In this document: in pieces, positions 29,766-38,653 of the stretch
Layout of the letters: each line of letters starts with the position of its first letter
Position numbering within the stretch: position 1 is the first letter of the stretch
NCBI RefSeq assembly: GCF_002706745.1
Contig: NZ_CP017702.1
Coordinates: 620,001 to 684,000 of the forward strand
DNA: 64,000 nucleotides
Direction of reading: 5' to 3'
DNA from: Companilactobacillus farciminis KCTC 3681 = DSM 20184
GTDB taxonomy: Bacteria; Bacillota; Bacilli; Lactobacillales; Lactobacillaceae
Notes under the pieces: model-generated
The model's input: the letters and a program-made list of their open reading frames with translations, nothing else
Databases searched by the model: none
What the model was told of the DNA's origin: nothing
Program-made: the position numbers and the translations under genes

Positions 29766-29782
29766 ACGACACGTATTGTCGT
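29766..29782. promoter_or_regulatory. Palindrome in the SLAP-gene promoter region
   Basis: ACGACA-CGTAT-TGTCGT, about 50 bp upstream of the SLAP-protein ATG. A candidate operator; the regulator is not known. Confidence 0.4.
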
Positions 29783-29802
29783 TTTGTTACATTGAGGAAA
29801 AT

Positions 29803-29835
29803 TTATTAAAAAAAACAGGCTTATTATGCCTGTTT
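29803..29835 (-). terminator. Terminator shielding the SLAP gene from upstream reads
   Basis: On the minus strand AAACAGGC pairs with GCCTGTTT and eight T follow. It lies between marR and the SLAP gene. Confidence 0.7.
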
Positions 29836-29992
29836 AATTCATTTTATAGTCGATTTTTCAATAATTGGAGAGAACTCCCATGACTAAGAATTCATTGTTA
29901 CCGAGTACGAATGATAACAAAACGAGAATGGCAGTTTGAAATTTGTAATTATGCATAATGTTGACCGAACTTTCAAGTATATTTAGGCAAAG

Positions 29993-30016
29993 AAAAAAGA
30001 ATCGCTATGGATTCTT
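29993..30016 (-). terminator. Terminator at the end of marR
   Basis: AAGAATC pairs with GATTCTT on the minus strand, followed by a T run. The left arm overlaps the stop codon. Confidence 0.65.
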
Positions 30017-30452
30017 AATGTAAATTAGTAGCTAAAATCATATCGCGCAATGCTTCAAAATCCTTACTGGCAAAAGATTCCTGTAGCGCTTCGTCGACGA
30101 TTTTGGCAGTTTCTTTAAAATGATTGATCCCCGATTGGGTAATTTGTAAGCAGACTTCTTTTTGATTTTCATCGCTGTGGTAGCGAATGATAGGCTTACA
30201 AGGCTTATTTTCCAGTCTGACAGCCATTCTTGAGACGGCAGCTGAACTGAGGTGCAAGGAGTCTTTAATCTCTAACAAGCTAGCTTTAGAGTCATAGCGG
30301 TCATAAAGATAGTGTAAGAAACTAAATTCAGCAGGTGATAAATCATATTTAATCAAGATTTTTTCCAGCTTGGTTTGAATGTCATTTTCGAAATGTTTCA
30401 TGCTCAACCAAGTGCAAACATTTGATGGTTGATTGATAATCGTCACCTCCAA
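30015..30452 (-). CDS. MarR-family transcription regulator
   Basis: A winged-helix regulator of up to 145 aa. The recognition region is LEIKDSLHLSSAAVSRMAVRLE, followed by the wing (CKPIIRYHSDENQKEVCLQIT) and a C-terminal dimerisation helix. The start is uncertain: the frame opens at TTG 30452, but a strong GGAGGTGA covers the first codons, so translation probably begins a few codons later. The first normal ATG (30401) would cut helix 1. It is divergent from the DUF3290-DUF421 pair, the likely target. Confidence 0.85.
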   Translation of the reverse strand: MEVTIINQPSNVCTWLSMKHFENDIQTKLEKILIKYDLSPAEFSFLHYLYDRYDSKASLLEIKDSLHLSSAAVSRMAVRLENKPCKPIIRYHSDENQKEVCLQITQSGINHFKETAKIVDEALQESFASKDFEALRDMILATNLH

Positions 30453-30461
30453 TAAAAAATA

Positions 30462-30534
30462 TTAACGATTTAGTATTATGAAACAATTTTATTACTTGTG
30501 CAAGCAAAGATTATTAACCATGAATTAGCGATTT
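30462..30534 (+). promoter_or_regulatory. Divergent promoter region with two like-sequence boxes
   Basis: TTAACGATTT (30462) and TTAGCGATTT (30525) are near-identical direct boxes. The second ends just before TATACT (30537-30542), the probable -10 of the DUF3290 gene, and the first lies by the marR start. Candidate MarR operators, by position only. Confidence 0.5.
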
Positions 30535-30573
30535 GCTATACTAATCGTATATTAAATAGGCGAGGGTATAAAA

Positions 30574-31023
30574 ATGAATTTTTATTCGTATCAATATTTA
30601 GTCGATCACAACAATGAACCAAATTTCCTATTTATTATAGGAATAATAATTTTAGCTGTGGCAATTTTTGTGACCGCTTTTTTGTATTTTAGAAATCGTT
30701 CTGATAATAAATATCGTGACTTGTTGATTATTTTTGCCTTTGGAATCGTTTTATTTGTCGGAATCAATTACAACAATTATGAGCAACAACTGGATATTAG
30801 CAATAAAACTAGTCAGACCTTAGATTTGATGGCGTCGGTCGCTAAGGAAAAGAAAGTTTCCAAGAAAAAACTGTATTCGAATAATTCTAGTTTGACAGAA
30901 GGCATGTTGATAAAAGCAGGCAAGAATATTTATCGGGTCAGTTTTGATAATAATTTGAGTAGTTACACGTTAACGAAAGCTAGTATCATCAGTTCGCAAA
31001 AAATTAATCTTATCAAGAAATAG
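30574..31023 (+). CDS. DUF3290 family membrane protein
   Basis: A 149-aa protein starting MNFYSYQYLVDHNNEPNF. Two TM helices (about residues 20-42 and 50-66) are followed by a ~80-residue extracellular or cytosolic domain (LTEGMLIKAGKNIYRVSFD). GCGAGGGTATAAAA precedes the ATG. It is paired 8 bp upstream with a DUF421 gene, the standard combination in lactobacilli. The function is unknown; it is probably under the divergent MarR regulator. Confidence 0.85.
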   Translation: MNFYSYQYLVDHNNEPNFLFIIGIIILAVAIFVTAFLYFRNRSDNKYRDLLIIFAFGIVLFVGINYNNYEQQLDISNKTSQTLDLMASVAKEKKVSKKKLYSNNSSLTEGMLIKAGKNIYRVSFDNNLSSYTLTKASIISSQKINLIKK

Positions 31024-31031
31024 GTGAAATA

Positions 31032-31661
31032 ATGGTCTTACAATACGGTGATTTAACTTTAAAGTTTATTATTGGATTCTTATTCATGGTTTTGCAAATT
31101 AATTTATTTGGTCGTGGCAACATTGCGCCAACTAGTGCCATTGACCAACTACAAAATTACGTTTTAGGTGGTATCGTCGGTGGGATGATTTACAACTCCA
31201 GTATCACGATTTTGCAATTCTCCTTAGTCTTGTTGATTTGGACCTTGGTGGTTTTCGTGGCCAAGTTCTTGACTAATCACAATAATTTATTCAGAAAGGT
31301 TATTCAAGGTGATCCCAAAGTTATTGTCAAGAATGGCAAGATCGATGTTAATTTAGCTTTGAAAAATGGTTTGTCAGCTAACGATTTGTCATTCAAATTG
31401 CGTCAAGCTGGAATCATGGATGTTCGTAACGTTAAAAGAGCTGTCTTTGAACGTAATGGTCAATTGACGATCATTATGAAAAATGAAGACAATCTCAAGT
31501 ATCCGGTAATTTTGGATGGTCAGATCGATCATGACGAACTAGAAGCTATCGGTAAAGACAATGACTGGATCGAAAATGAATTGCAAAAACGTGGTTTGGA
31601 GGCTTCAGATATTTATATGGCTAACTATATTAGTGGTCAATTAGTGGTTTATAAATATTAA
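31032..31661 (+). CDS. DUF421 family membrane protein (YetF-like)
   Basis: A 209-aa protein with three N-terminal TM helices and the DUF421 soluble domain (GDPKVIVKNGKIDVNLALKN, LSFKLRQAGIMDVRNVKRAV). YetF-type proteins are linked to spore or envelope processes in Bacillus; no role is established here. AGGTGAAATA precedes the ATG. It forms an operon with the DUF3290 gene. Confidence 0.88.
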   Translation: MVLQYGDLTLKFIIGFLFMVLQINLFGRGNIAPTSAIDQLQNYVLGGIVGGMIYNSSITILQFSLVLLIWTLVVFVAKFLTNHNNLFRKVIQGDPKVIVKNGKIDVNLALKNGLSANDLSFKLRQAGIMDVRNVKRAVFERNGQLTIIMKNEDNLKYPVILDGQIDHDELEAIGKDNDWIENELQKRGLEASDIYMANYISGQLVVYKY

Positions 31662-31740
31662 GTTAGGTACTCCGAAACGATTTTTATTAAGTGGATAACT
31701 GTATTAGAATAGAACTGTAATAAATTTTGGTGGTGATAAC

Positions 31741-31911
31741 ATGGCAAGTGGTTCTAAGGCGTTCTCTGTTTTCATGCTGATTTTTTATGCGATATTGTTG
31801 TACTTTGTTTTCGCTGATAAAAATATGATTGCAATGTATATGATGGCAATCGGTATGTTTATTGAGGCTTTAGTGAATTGTGTTTGTACGTTTCAATCAA
31901 AAACTAAATAG
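31741..31911 (+). CDS. Small two-TM membrane protein, 56 aa
   Basis: Starts MASGSKAFSVFMLIFYAILLYFV and has a second hydrophobic segment rich in methionine (MIAMYMMAIGMFIEALVNC). GGTGGTGATAAC is a moderate ribosome site. It ends 14 bp before the multicopper oxidase ATG, so the two may be co-transcribed. The methionine and cysteine content is suggestive of metal handling, but this is only a guess. Confidence 0.65.
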   Translation: MASGSKAFSVFMLIFYAILLYFVFADKNMIAMYMMAIGMFIEALVNCVCTFQSKTK

Positions 31912-31925
31912 GGTGGCGATTATAA

Positions 31926-33389
31926 ATGTCAGATTCAAAAGTTTACAATGATTACTTTTTCGATGAACCAATTTTTGACTTGCACGACGGTGGCTATATT
32001 CCGCTAGAAAAGGCTGATGTAAAAGATCAACCATTGAATATTCCTGCAGTCATCAAGCCGGACAAAGTAGATGGAAATGACGTCTACTATACGATTACAG
32101 CTCAAGAAGGGGAAACACAGATCCTTCCTGGCAAGAAGACTAAGACTTGGGGTTATAACGCTTCATTGCTTGGTCAAACGATTGTCTTTAAACAAGGTGT
32201 ACATTATCACATTCACCTCGTTAACAAATTACCAGAAGTTACTACTTTCCACTGGCACGGATTAAATGTTACTGGACCAGTCGTTGATGGTGGGCCACAC
32301 GCTCCAGTTTATCCAGATGGCAGTCGTGATATTGACTTTACTTTGGATCAACCAGCACAAACAGATTGGCTCCATCCACATCCATGTCCAAATACGGCTC
32401 GTCAAGTTTGGAACGGCTTGGCTGCTGCAGTTGTAGTAACTGATGATGAAGAAGCTAAACTTCCATTCCCAAGAAATTATGGTGTCGATGATATTCCGGT
32501 TATTTTGCAAGACAGAAGTTATCACGACAATCAATTGGATTACAAAGCTGACTACGATGTCGACGGTACTTTAGGTAAGTATGCCTTAGTTAATGGTACG
32601 ATCAACGGTGTCTTCAACGTTACGACTCAAAGGGTTCGTCTAAGAATTTTGGATGGTTCTGACCGTCGTGAGTGGAGATTGCATTTTGACGACAATCATG
32701 AATTTACCCAAATTGCTTCCGATGGTGGAACGTTACCTGAACCAGTTAAGTTCACTAAGTTGATGTTGACTTGTGCTGAACGTGCTGAAGTTATCGTTGA
32801 CTTTGGCGACAAGAAGCCCGGTGATGTGGTTACTTTGATGAGTGACGATATGCCAATTATGAAATTCAAGATTGGTGAATTTGCCAAGGATGATACGAAA
32901 TTGCCAGAACATTTGACAACTATCGATGCACCAAAGGTTACTCCAGGACTTCCTGTAACGAGAACTGTTATGTCAGGAATGGATGACCAAGTACGTTTGG
33001 ATGGCAAGCTCTTCGATATGCAAAGAATCGACCGTAAACAAAAGATTGGCGATACTGTCCTTTGGGATGTCGTTAATACTAATGATATGGACGGTGGTAT
33101 GATTCACCCATTCCATATGCACGGTTGCCAATTCTTAGTTCTCAGTCGTAATGGCAAAGAACCTTATCCTAATGAACACGGTTGGAAAGATACTGTTGGT
33201 GTCAATGCTGGCGAAACAGTTAGAATCGCGGTTCAATTCACTAAATTTGGTGTTTACATGTATCACTGCCACATTCTCGAACACGAAGACACTGGTATGA
33301 TGGCTCAGATTGAAGCTTATGATCCAAATCATGAACATAAATATCATTTAATTAGTATGGATGAGATGAATCACCCAAAAAATAAATAA
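31926..33389 (+). CDS. Multicopper oxidase
   Basis: A 487-aa laccase-like enzyme with three cupredoxin domains. Copper motifs are all present: FHWHG, HPHPCP, HPFHMHG and YHCHILEHEDTGMM. There is no signal peptide, so it is probably cytosolic, as in other lactobacillar enzymes that oxidise phenols, biogenic amines or Cu(I). GGGTGGCGAT precedes the ATG. A terminator follows. Roles in copper or oxygen tolerance are possible, and the NADH oxidases downstream fit an oxygen theme. Confidence 0.92.
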   Translation: MSDSKVYNDYFFDEPIFDLHDGGYIPLEKADVKDQPLNIPAVIKPDKVDGNDVYYTITAQEGETQILPGKKTKTWGYNASLLGQTIVFKQGVHYHIHLVNKLPEVTTFHWHGLNVTGPVVDGGPHAPVYPDGSRDIDFTLDQPAQTDWLHPHPCPNTARQVWNGLAAAVVVTDDEEAKLPFPRNYGVDDIPVILQDRSYHDNQLDYKADYDVDGTLGKYALVNGTINGVFNVTTQRVRLRILDGSDRREWRLHFDDNHEFTQIASDGGTLPEPVKFTKLMLTCAERAEVIVDFGDKKPGDVVTLMSDDMPIMKFKIGEFAKDDTKLPEHLTTIDAPKVTPGLPVTRTVMSGMDDQVRLDGKLFDMQRIDRKQKIGDTVLWDVVNTNDMDGGMIHPFHMHGCQFLVLSRNGKEPYPNEHGWKDTVGVNAGETVRIAVQFTKFGVYMYHCHILEHEDTGMMAQIEAYDPNHEHKYHLISMDEMNHPKNK

Positions 33390-33441
33390 AATTGACAAAA
33401 AAATTGACTAGTTTTAAACTCGATTTGTGAAGTTTGTCAAT

Positions 33442-33482
33442 AAAAAGAGGCAATACTAACGTTGGTTGGTATTGCCTCTTTT
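33442..33482 (+). terminator. Terminator after the multicopper oxidase
   Basis: AAAAGAGGCAATAC pairs with GTATTGCCTCTTTT, with a T run. It lies between the oxidase and the YczE-like gene and argues against any start for the latter before 33482. Confidence 0.9.
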
Positions 33483-33501
33483 CTCAAAGAAGGAAAGTAA
33501 T

Positions 33502-34149
33502 GTGGGGAAATTTAAAGTTCGTTTAGGATATTTGATATTTGCGATTGTTTTGGATGCTTTTTCTAATGCCGTGATGATCGACAGCAATATGGGCAGTGCC
33601 GTTTGGATGTCTTCAGCGGTCAATATTTCGTCATTTTTGCATTCACCATATGGAACGACCTTGTTCGTTTATGCAGTTTTGGTCACGATTGCTAATCAGA
33701 TACTTTTGAGAAAATTCGATAGTCATATTTTTATTTCTAACTTATTATTCTCATTTCCATTTAGCTATTTGGTCGGTATCTTTTCGAATGTCTTAAATCC
33801 ACTCGGACTAAATCAATTGCCCCTGTTAATGCGACTAGTAGTCAACATCTTGGGATTAGTCGGAGTGTCGATTGGAACATCGATTTATCAAAGGTGCAAT
33901 TTGATTCAACATCCTAATGATGAATTGGCTTACTTATTGCGTTTCAAATATTTGCACGGTTCTGCTGGTTGGGGACAGTTGTTAAGCTACACGCCACCAG
34001 TAGTAATTATGGTTATTTGTTTTGCAATGACAGGACATATTTTGTCAGTTGGGATCGGTACTATCTTAGCGATGTTTTTCCAAGGCGTCATCATTGGTAT
34101 CTCAGACAAAATTGTTGTTCCTTCATTAAAGCATCATTACTCATTTTAG
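33502..34149 (+). CDS. YczE/YitT-like membrane protein
   Basis: A 215-aa protein with five or six TM segments, starting (GTG) MGKFKVRLGYLIFAIVLDAFSNAV. GTG at 33502 is used because AAGGA lies 7 bp upstream and the longer frame begins inside a terminator. MIDSNMGSAVWMSSAVNIS and GIGTILAMFFQGVIIG resemble YczE-type proteins of unknown function. It stands alone. Confidence 0.75.
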   Translation: MGKFKVRLGYLIFAIVLDAFSNAVMIDSNMGSAVWMSSAVNISSFLHSPYGTTLFVYAVLVTIANQILLRKFDSHIFISNLLFSFPFSYLVGIFSNVLNPLGLNQLPLLMRLVVNILGLVGVSIGTSIYQRCNLIQHPNDELAYLLRFKYLHGSAGWGQLLSYTPPVVIMVICFAMTGHILSVGIGTILAMFFQGVIIGISDKIVVPSLKHHYSF

Positions 34150-34266
34150 AAAATTATTATAAAAAGAGTTAGAATAATTGCCTAATTGTCTTGCGATAGA
34201 AGCCCACATGGTTTACTATGACTAGTAGGGACTACCAGATTTAAAAACAACTGATTCCTTCCCAAC

Positions 34267-34294
34267 GGTGAGATTAATTTCTCACTATTTTTTT
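34267..34294 (+). terminator. Terminator ending a possible small transcript
   Basis: GTGAGA pairs with TCTCAC, then a T run. The preceding ~100 bp (34170-34265) has conserved-looking paired text but no clear promoter, so it may be only the 3' UTR of the YczE-like gene. Confidence 0.6.
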
Positions 34295-34330
34295 GTCGTG
34301 AAAAGGGATCTTATTAAAATAATTGTATAT

Positions 34331-34379
34331 AAAAAACCTCGTTGAAATGTATTCTAAATTACATTTTAGCGAGGTTTTT
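34331..34379. terminator. Bidirectional terminator at the GGDEF gene end
   Basis: AAAACCTCG pairs with CGAGGTTTT, with an inner ATGTA/TACAT stem. T runs on both strands. Confidence 0.85.
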
Positions 34380-34381
34380 GT

Positions 34382-35590
34382 TTACAGTTCTAATTCTTTT
34401 TCATCGAAGTTTATCGTTTCACCCTCAACAGTCAGACGATTTCTTCCAGAGTTTTTGGATTCATATAAGTATTTGTCGACACGGTTGAATAGGTCATCAA
34501 AATCTGAGTCAGTTTTCTTTAATTGAGAAATACCAAAGGAGATACTGACGTTTAATTTCTGTCCCTTTAAAAAGAGTGGTGTGTTGACTAACGAATCCCG
34601 CAGGTCCTTGACGATGGGGATACATTGTTTAGGAGTTTTACCACGAAAGACGATGATAAACTCTTCGCCACCAAAACGGAATAATTGGCCCTTAGTGTCC
34701 GTTAAAAACATTTCACGTTCCATTGTATGGGCAACGTGTTTAAGCACCTCATCACCCGTAGAATGGCCATATTGATCATTAAATTCTTTGAAGTGATCGA
34801 TATCAAACATCGTAACTGTTAAAGGAACATTTTCACTGTGATAAGTTTGATAGATCTCTTGGGCAGTTTTATCTAGATTAGCACGGTTTCTAATTCCAGT
34901 CAGTTCGTCATAATTGACTTGGACTTGCAAATCGTTGTAGGTTAGCATTGTTTCTTGAACCTTTTTAGCACAGAATCGAATAATCGACATGTAGATCAAG
35001 AAGACTAGCATCATATTGGCAATCTCGTAAACTGGGAAACTGTGGTCGACCCACAACAAAATCCACCAAGACAAGCCGAAGAGGACTTGTAGAACTAAGT
35101 ACTTCCATTCTGAATTTTGAAGATTCTCAGTTTGTAGATAAATGAAAATGACGATTGCTACTAAGAAAATATAGGATGCAATAAAAAATGGTAAGTCTTT
35201 ATTTTCCAAACGTTCAATATTCATTGAATTGTAGTAGACAAAGGGCATGAGAATATTTATCCACAAAGTGATCTGGTTTCTGATCAAATACATGCAGTAT
35301 AGCAGGATCGTCAATTGGGCATTTGCATATAACCAACCATTATTGATCGAACCATCGTTCAAAATATGGAAGATTTGCTGCAACATTATCATGCTGAAAG
35401 CCAAGACGGCTCCTTCGATTAAATGTGCACATAATCGTTGATAGATTGGGGAAGAGTTGCTGATTCTTCGTTCGAGCGAGTAGGCAACAATTGTGATTAT
35501 TGTAATTAATCCAATCGTAACAAGCGTGATAATTGCTGAATTAATATTCAGATAATTATTCATAATACGTTCTAAGATAATGTTTGACAC
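34382..35590 (-). CDS. Membrane-bound diguanylate cyclase (GGDEF), copy 1
   Basis: A 402-aa protein with about six N-terminal TM helices (residues 15-205) and a GGDEF domain. The active site is GGEEF (307-311) and the metal motif FDIDHFKEFND is intact, so it should make c-di-GMP from GTP. There is no RxxD inhibitory site before GGEEF. The GTG start has GAGGGG 6 bp upstream. It is homologous over its full length to the gene at 40710-41915, and the two flank an NADH-oxidase/EAL block in mirror orientation. Confidence 0.9.
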   Translation of the reverse strand: MSNIILERIMNNYLNINSAIITLVTIGLITIITIVAYSLERRISNSSPIYQRLCAHLIEGAVLAFSMIMLQQIFHILNDGSINNGWLYANAQLTILLYCMYLIRNQITLWINILMPFVYYNSMNIERLENKDLPFFIASYIFLVAIVIFIYLQTENLQNSEWKYLVLQVLFGLSWWILLWVDHSFPVYEIANMMLVFLIYMSIIRFCAKKVQETMLTYNDLQVQVNYDELTGIRNRANLDKTAQEIYQTYHSENVPLTVTMFDIDHFKEFNDQYGHSTGDEVLKHVAHTMEREMFLTDTKGQLFRFGGEEFIIVFRGKTPKQCIPIVKDLRDSLVNTPLFLKGQKLNVSISFGISQLKKTDSDFDDLFNRVDKYLYESKNSGRNRLTVEGETINFDEKELEL

Positions 35591-35859
35591 AATTACCCCT
35601 CAATTTAAATTTTTTAAGCATGGCTAATTTCAAATATTTAGCATGTTTTTTTTATCACATACTGTACATTATACGAGATAATTCATGAGATGTATAACGT
35701 AAATTTAAATTATTATTTTACCAAAAAATTAATTAGTAAAAAAGATATTTAAACATTTATAGATAAAATGCGTTATTATAATATAAATAGATAATTACAA
35801 AATTATGTTTAAAGTTCATTTTAATGAGCAGATAATTATTATAAAATGAGGGATTAGTA

Positions 35860-37215
35860 ATGAAAGTAGTAGTTATAGGCTGTACGCATGCAGGAACCGC
35901 AGCTGTGGAACAAATTTTGGAAGAACATCCTGGAACACAGGTCACAGTTTACGAACGTGATGACAATATTTCGTTTCTATCCTGTGGAATTGCGCTTTAC
36001 TTAGGGCATAAGGTAAAACATCTTGAAGATATGTTTTATGCAGATCCTAAAGACTTGGAAAAACTAGGTGCAAAAGTCTATATGAAACATGATGTTTTAA
36101 AAATTGATTCCAAGAATAAAACAATCATGTGTGAAGATATGAAGACTCACCAAATTATTAATGACACTTATGACAAGTTGATCATGACGACGGGTTCAAC
36201 TGTTGCAGTACCACCAATTATGGGAATTTCTGATACAAGAATTTTGATGTGTAAGAGTTATGCTCAAGCAGAAGCTATTTATGAAACTGCTAAAGAGTAC
36301 AAGAATATTACCATCGTTGGTGGCGGCTATATTGGAGTAGAGCTCGCTGAAAGTTATGCTAATACTGATCACAAAGTTTCTTTGATTCAGTCTCGTGATC
36401 AAGTTTTGAATAATTATTTGGATAAGGATATGTCGCAAAACGTTATCGAATTGTTGAAAGAACATGACGTGGATGTTTATTTGAATGAACGTGTAACTGG
36501 TTTTACTAGGGATGATGATGACAGTATCTTAATTGAAACGACTAAAGCTGATCATAAAGCTGATTTGGTAATTGTTTGTACCGGATTTGTCGCTAATACT
36601 GAATTGTTGCGGGGACAAGTCGACATGGATCGTCACGGGGCAATCATTATTAATGAGTATACGCAGACGTCTAATCCAGATATTTACGCTGCTGGGGATG
36701 CTTGTACAGTAATTTTCAATCCAACCGGCAAGCACGCTTATATGCCACTGGCTACCAATGCTATTCGTCAAGGTGCTTTGGCAGGAACTAATGTCTTTGG
36801 CAATATTAAAAAGTATATGGGGACACAAGCTACCTCTGCCATGGAACTATTTGGCTATACAATTGCTTCAACTGGTTTAACGTTACAACATGCTTTGAAT
36901 AGCAAGATCAACGCCGATACAGTAACTTATCACGACTATTATCGTCCTAAGTACATGCCAACGACTGAGATGTTGACGGTCAAATTAGTTTACAATAAGG
37001 ACAATCATTTGATTTTGGGAGCACAATTTTTCAGCAAGCACGAAGTCGCTCAATCAGCTAATACGATGTCGGTCTGCATTCAAAACAAGAATACAATCGA
37101 CGATCTGGCTTATATGGATATGTTGTTCCAACCAAATTATGACAATCCATTCAATTACTTGAACTTGGTTGCTCAAAAAGCTTTGGCTAAAGAAAGAGAA
37201 GTTAAGGCCAAATAA
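35860..37215 (+). CDS. nox: NADH oxidase (H2O-forming, Nox type), copy 1
   Basis: A 451-aa flavoprotein of the pyridine-nucleotide disulphide oxidoreductase family that reduces oxygen with NADH. The redox cysteine is C42 in FLSCGIALYLG. The FAD site is at the N-terminus (VVIGCTHAGTAA) and the NADH site is IVGGGYIGVELAESYA. The C-terminal dimerisation domain is present (YYRPKYMPTTEMLT). ATGAGGGATTAGTA precedes the ATG. A close paralogue lies at 38654; the two are about 70% identical by eye. Confidence 0.92.
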   Translation: MKVVVIGCTHAGTAAVEQILEEHPGTQVTVYERDDNISFLSCGIALYLGHKVKHLEDMFYADPKDLEKLGAKVYMKHDVLKIDSKNKTIMCEDMKTHQIINDTYDKLIMTTGSTVAVPPIMGISDTRILMCKSYAQAEAIYETAKEYKNITIVGGGYIGVELAESYANTDHKVSLIQSRDQVLNNYLDKDMSQNVIELLKEHDVDVYLNERVTGFTRDDDDSILIETTKADHKADLVIVCTGFVANTELLRGQVDMDRHGAIIINEYTQTSNPDIYAAGDACTVIFNPTGKHAYMPLATNAIRQGALAGTNVFGNIKKYMGTQATSAMELFGYTIASTGLTLQHALNSKINADTVTYHDYYRPKYMPTTEMLTVKLVYNKDNHLILGAQFFSKHEVAQSANTMSVCIQNKNTIDDLAYMDMLFQPNYDNPFNYLNLVAQKALAKEREVKAK

Positions 37216-37217
37216 AT

Positions 37218-37258
37218 AGCATCTATTCAGAATTCGAAAATCTGAGTAGATGCTTTTT
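37218..37258. terminator. Terminator between nox copy 1 and the EAL gene
   Basis: AGCATCTA-TCAGA pairs with TCTGA-TAGATGCT, then a T run. It can serve the nox gene and, weakly, the convergent EAL gene. Confidence 0.85.
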
Positions 37259-37265
37259 GTTTGCT

Positions 37266-37949
37266 TTAAAATTTATCATCATCTGGTTCCAATTTAAGTA
37301 GACGAGGTTTGCCGTAATAGTAACCTTGTCGTAAGTCGATCTCTAAGGAATCAGCTAATTGATCGTCATTGTCGTCTTCGATACCCTCAAGAATGAAACG
37401 TAAATTATGTTTTCGACTAAAGTCGCGCCAAAAGATAACTTTGCTTTCAATATCGGGGTCACGTAGTTTTTCGCCAAAGTTTTGAATGGCAAATTTAATT
37501 TCTGAAGCGAGAGGAACTAATTCTTTAATATTTTCTAGTTGGTTAACACCAGTTCCACAATCATCTAGGGAAAAGTCCATACCATAATCAATGAAGTCTT
37601 TTATTAAGGGAACCAACTGAGAATTGGGCCAATTTTGATCGGGTGTATCTTCAGTAAGTTCGACAACTAAACGCAAGGGACGCAAAATCCTTTGTGCTTC
37701 AATAATAGCTGTACGAACTTCTGGGTCCATCAACTGATTACGATTGATATTGACTGAAACGGAACCAATTTTGAGTGATAATAATTTGGTTGTCGCTATT
37801 AAGACTGAAGCCATTGTATGAGATGGGACATCCGAAAAATTATGAGGTGGTCTCCATCCTTGCTCAGTCTTTTTCTTCATTAATAACTCATAACCTATTA
37901 AAGAGTTATTAAATTTGTCAAGCTGAGGCTGAATAAAAAATCTGTACAT
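37266..37949 (-). CDS. EAL-domain c-di-GMP phosphodiesterase, stand-alone
   Basis: A 227-aa protein made only of an EAL domain, with no sensor. Catalytic positions are visible: E21 (YELLMK for EAL), N67 (VNIN), E97 (VELTED), D129-D130 (DDCGTG), K in EIKF, E in ILEGIED, and QGYYYGKP. The usual DDFGTG loop has Cys in place of Phe. It should hydrolyse c-di-GMP and so oppose the two flanking GGDEF proteins. It lies minus between the two nox genes. Confidence 0.88.
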   Translation of the reverse strand: MYRFFIQPQLDKFNNSLIGYELLMKKKTEQGWRPPHNFSDVPSHTMASVLIATTKLLSLKIGSVSVNINRNQLMDPEVRTAIIEAQRILRPLRLVVELTEDTPDQNWPNSQLVPLIKDFIDYGMDFSLDDCGTGVNQLENIKELVPLASEIKFAIQNFGEKLRDPDIESKVIFWRDFSRKHNLRFILEGIEDDNDDQLADSLEIDLRQGYYYGKPRLLKLEPDDDKF

Positions 37950-38012
37950 AACAAACTCCTTTTGACAATCTTCTAATTCCCAAAGTCATGTTTAAAACCT
38001 GTGATAATGGTA

Positions 38013-38447
38013 CTACAATTCTAGCTTCATGTCGTGATGCAAAATGCCGGCTTCTTTATATTGTTCGCCAACGACTTTAAAACCTAATTTGGTATAAAAC
38101 ATTTGGGCATGATCTTGTGCACCTAGAATAACATATTGATAGTTCTCTTTTTTAGCAAAATCGAAAATATATTTTAACAATTTTGAACCTAAATGTTTTT
38201 GACGATATTCTTTTAAAACAGCCACACGTTGAACGTGGATCCCATTATCTTCGGTTACGAAAAATCGGGCAGTTGCCATAGGAGTTTGATCGTCATAGAG
38301 CACAAAATGAGTGCAGTGATCTTCTAATTTATCAATTTCAATATCTTCGGGAACGTTTTGTTCTTTTACGAAGACGGTTGTTCGTATGTTTAAACTGTCA
38401 CGATAAATCTCAGAATTTATATCAGTCGTATATTTAATTTGATACAT
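38013..38447 (-). CDS. GNAT N-acetyltransferase (YjcF/ElaA type)
   Basis: A 144-aa acetyl-CoA-dependent transferase. The start is the ATG of MYQIKYTTD at 38447; an upstream in-frame ATG adds a non-conserved 11 residues. Acetyl-CoA motif: VQRVAVLKEYRQKHLGSKLL. Substrate side: IRTTVFVKEQNVPEDIE, typical of the YjcF-like subgroup. The substrate is unknown. It lies 65 bp upstream of the EAL gene on the same strand. Confidence 0.85.
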   Translation of the reverse strand: MYQIKYTTDINSEIYRDSLNIRTTVFVKEQNVPEDIEIDKLEDHCTHFVLYDDQTPMATARFFVTEDNGIHVQRVAVLKEYRQKHLGSKLLKYIFDFAKKENYQYVILGAQDHAQMFYTKLGFKVVGEQYKEAGILHHDMKLEL

Positions 38448-38653
38448 CTTTACCAACCCCGTTATTAAAAAAGTCAACACAAGATAATTATATTACAAAT
38501 GCTACTCGATTTTTGTTCTATTTTTGATATAAAAAAATACAATTTTTAAAAAATCACTTAATTTTACGATTGATATAATTTATATATATGTTGTGTTATG
38601 CTTAAAAGAATAGAGACTAGTATACAAATGTACTGTAGAGGAGGAACCGACGA

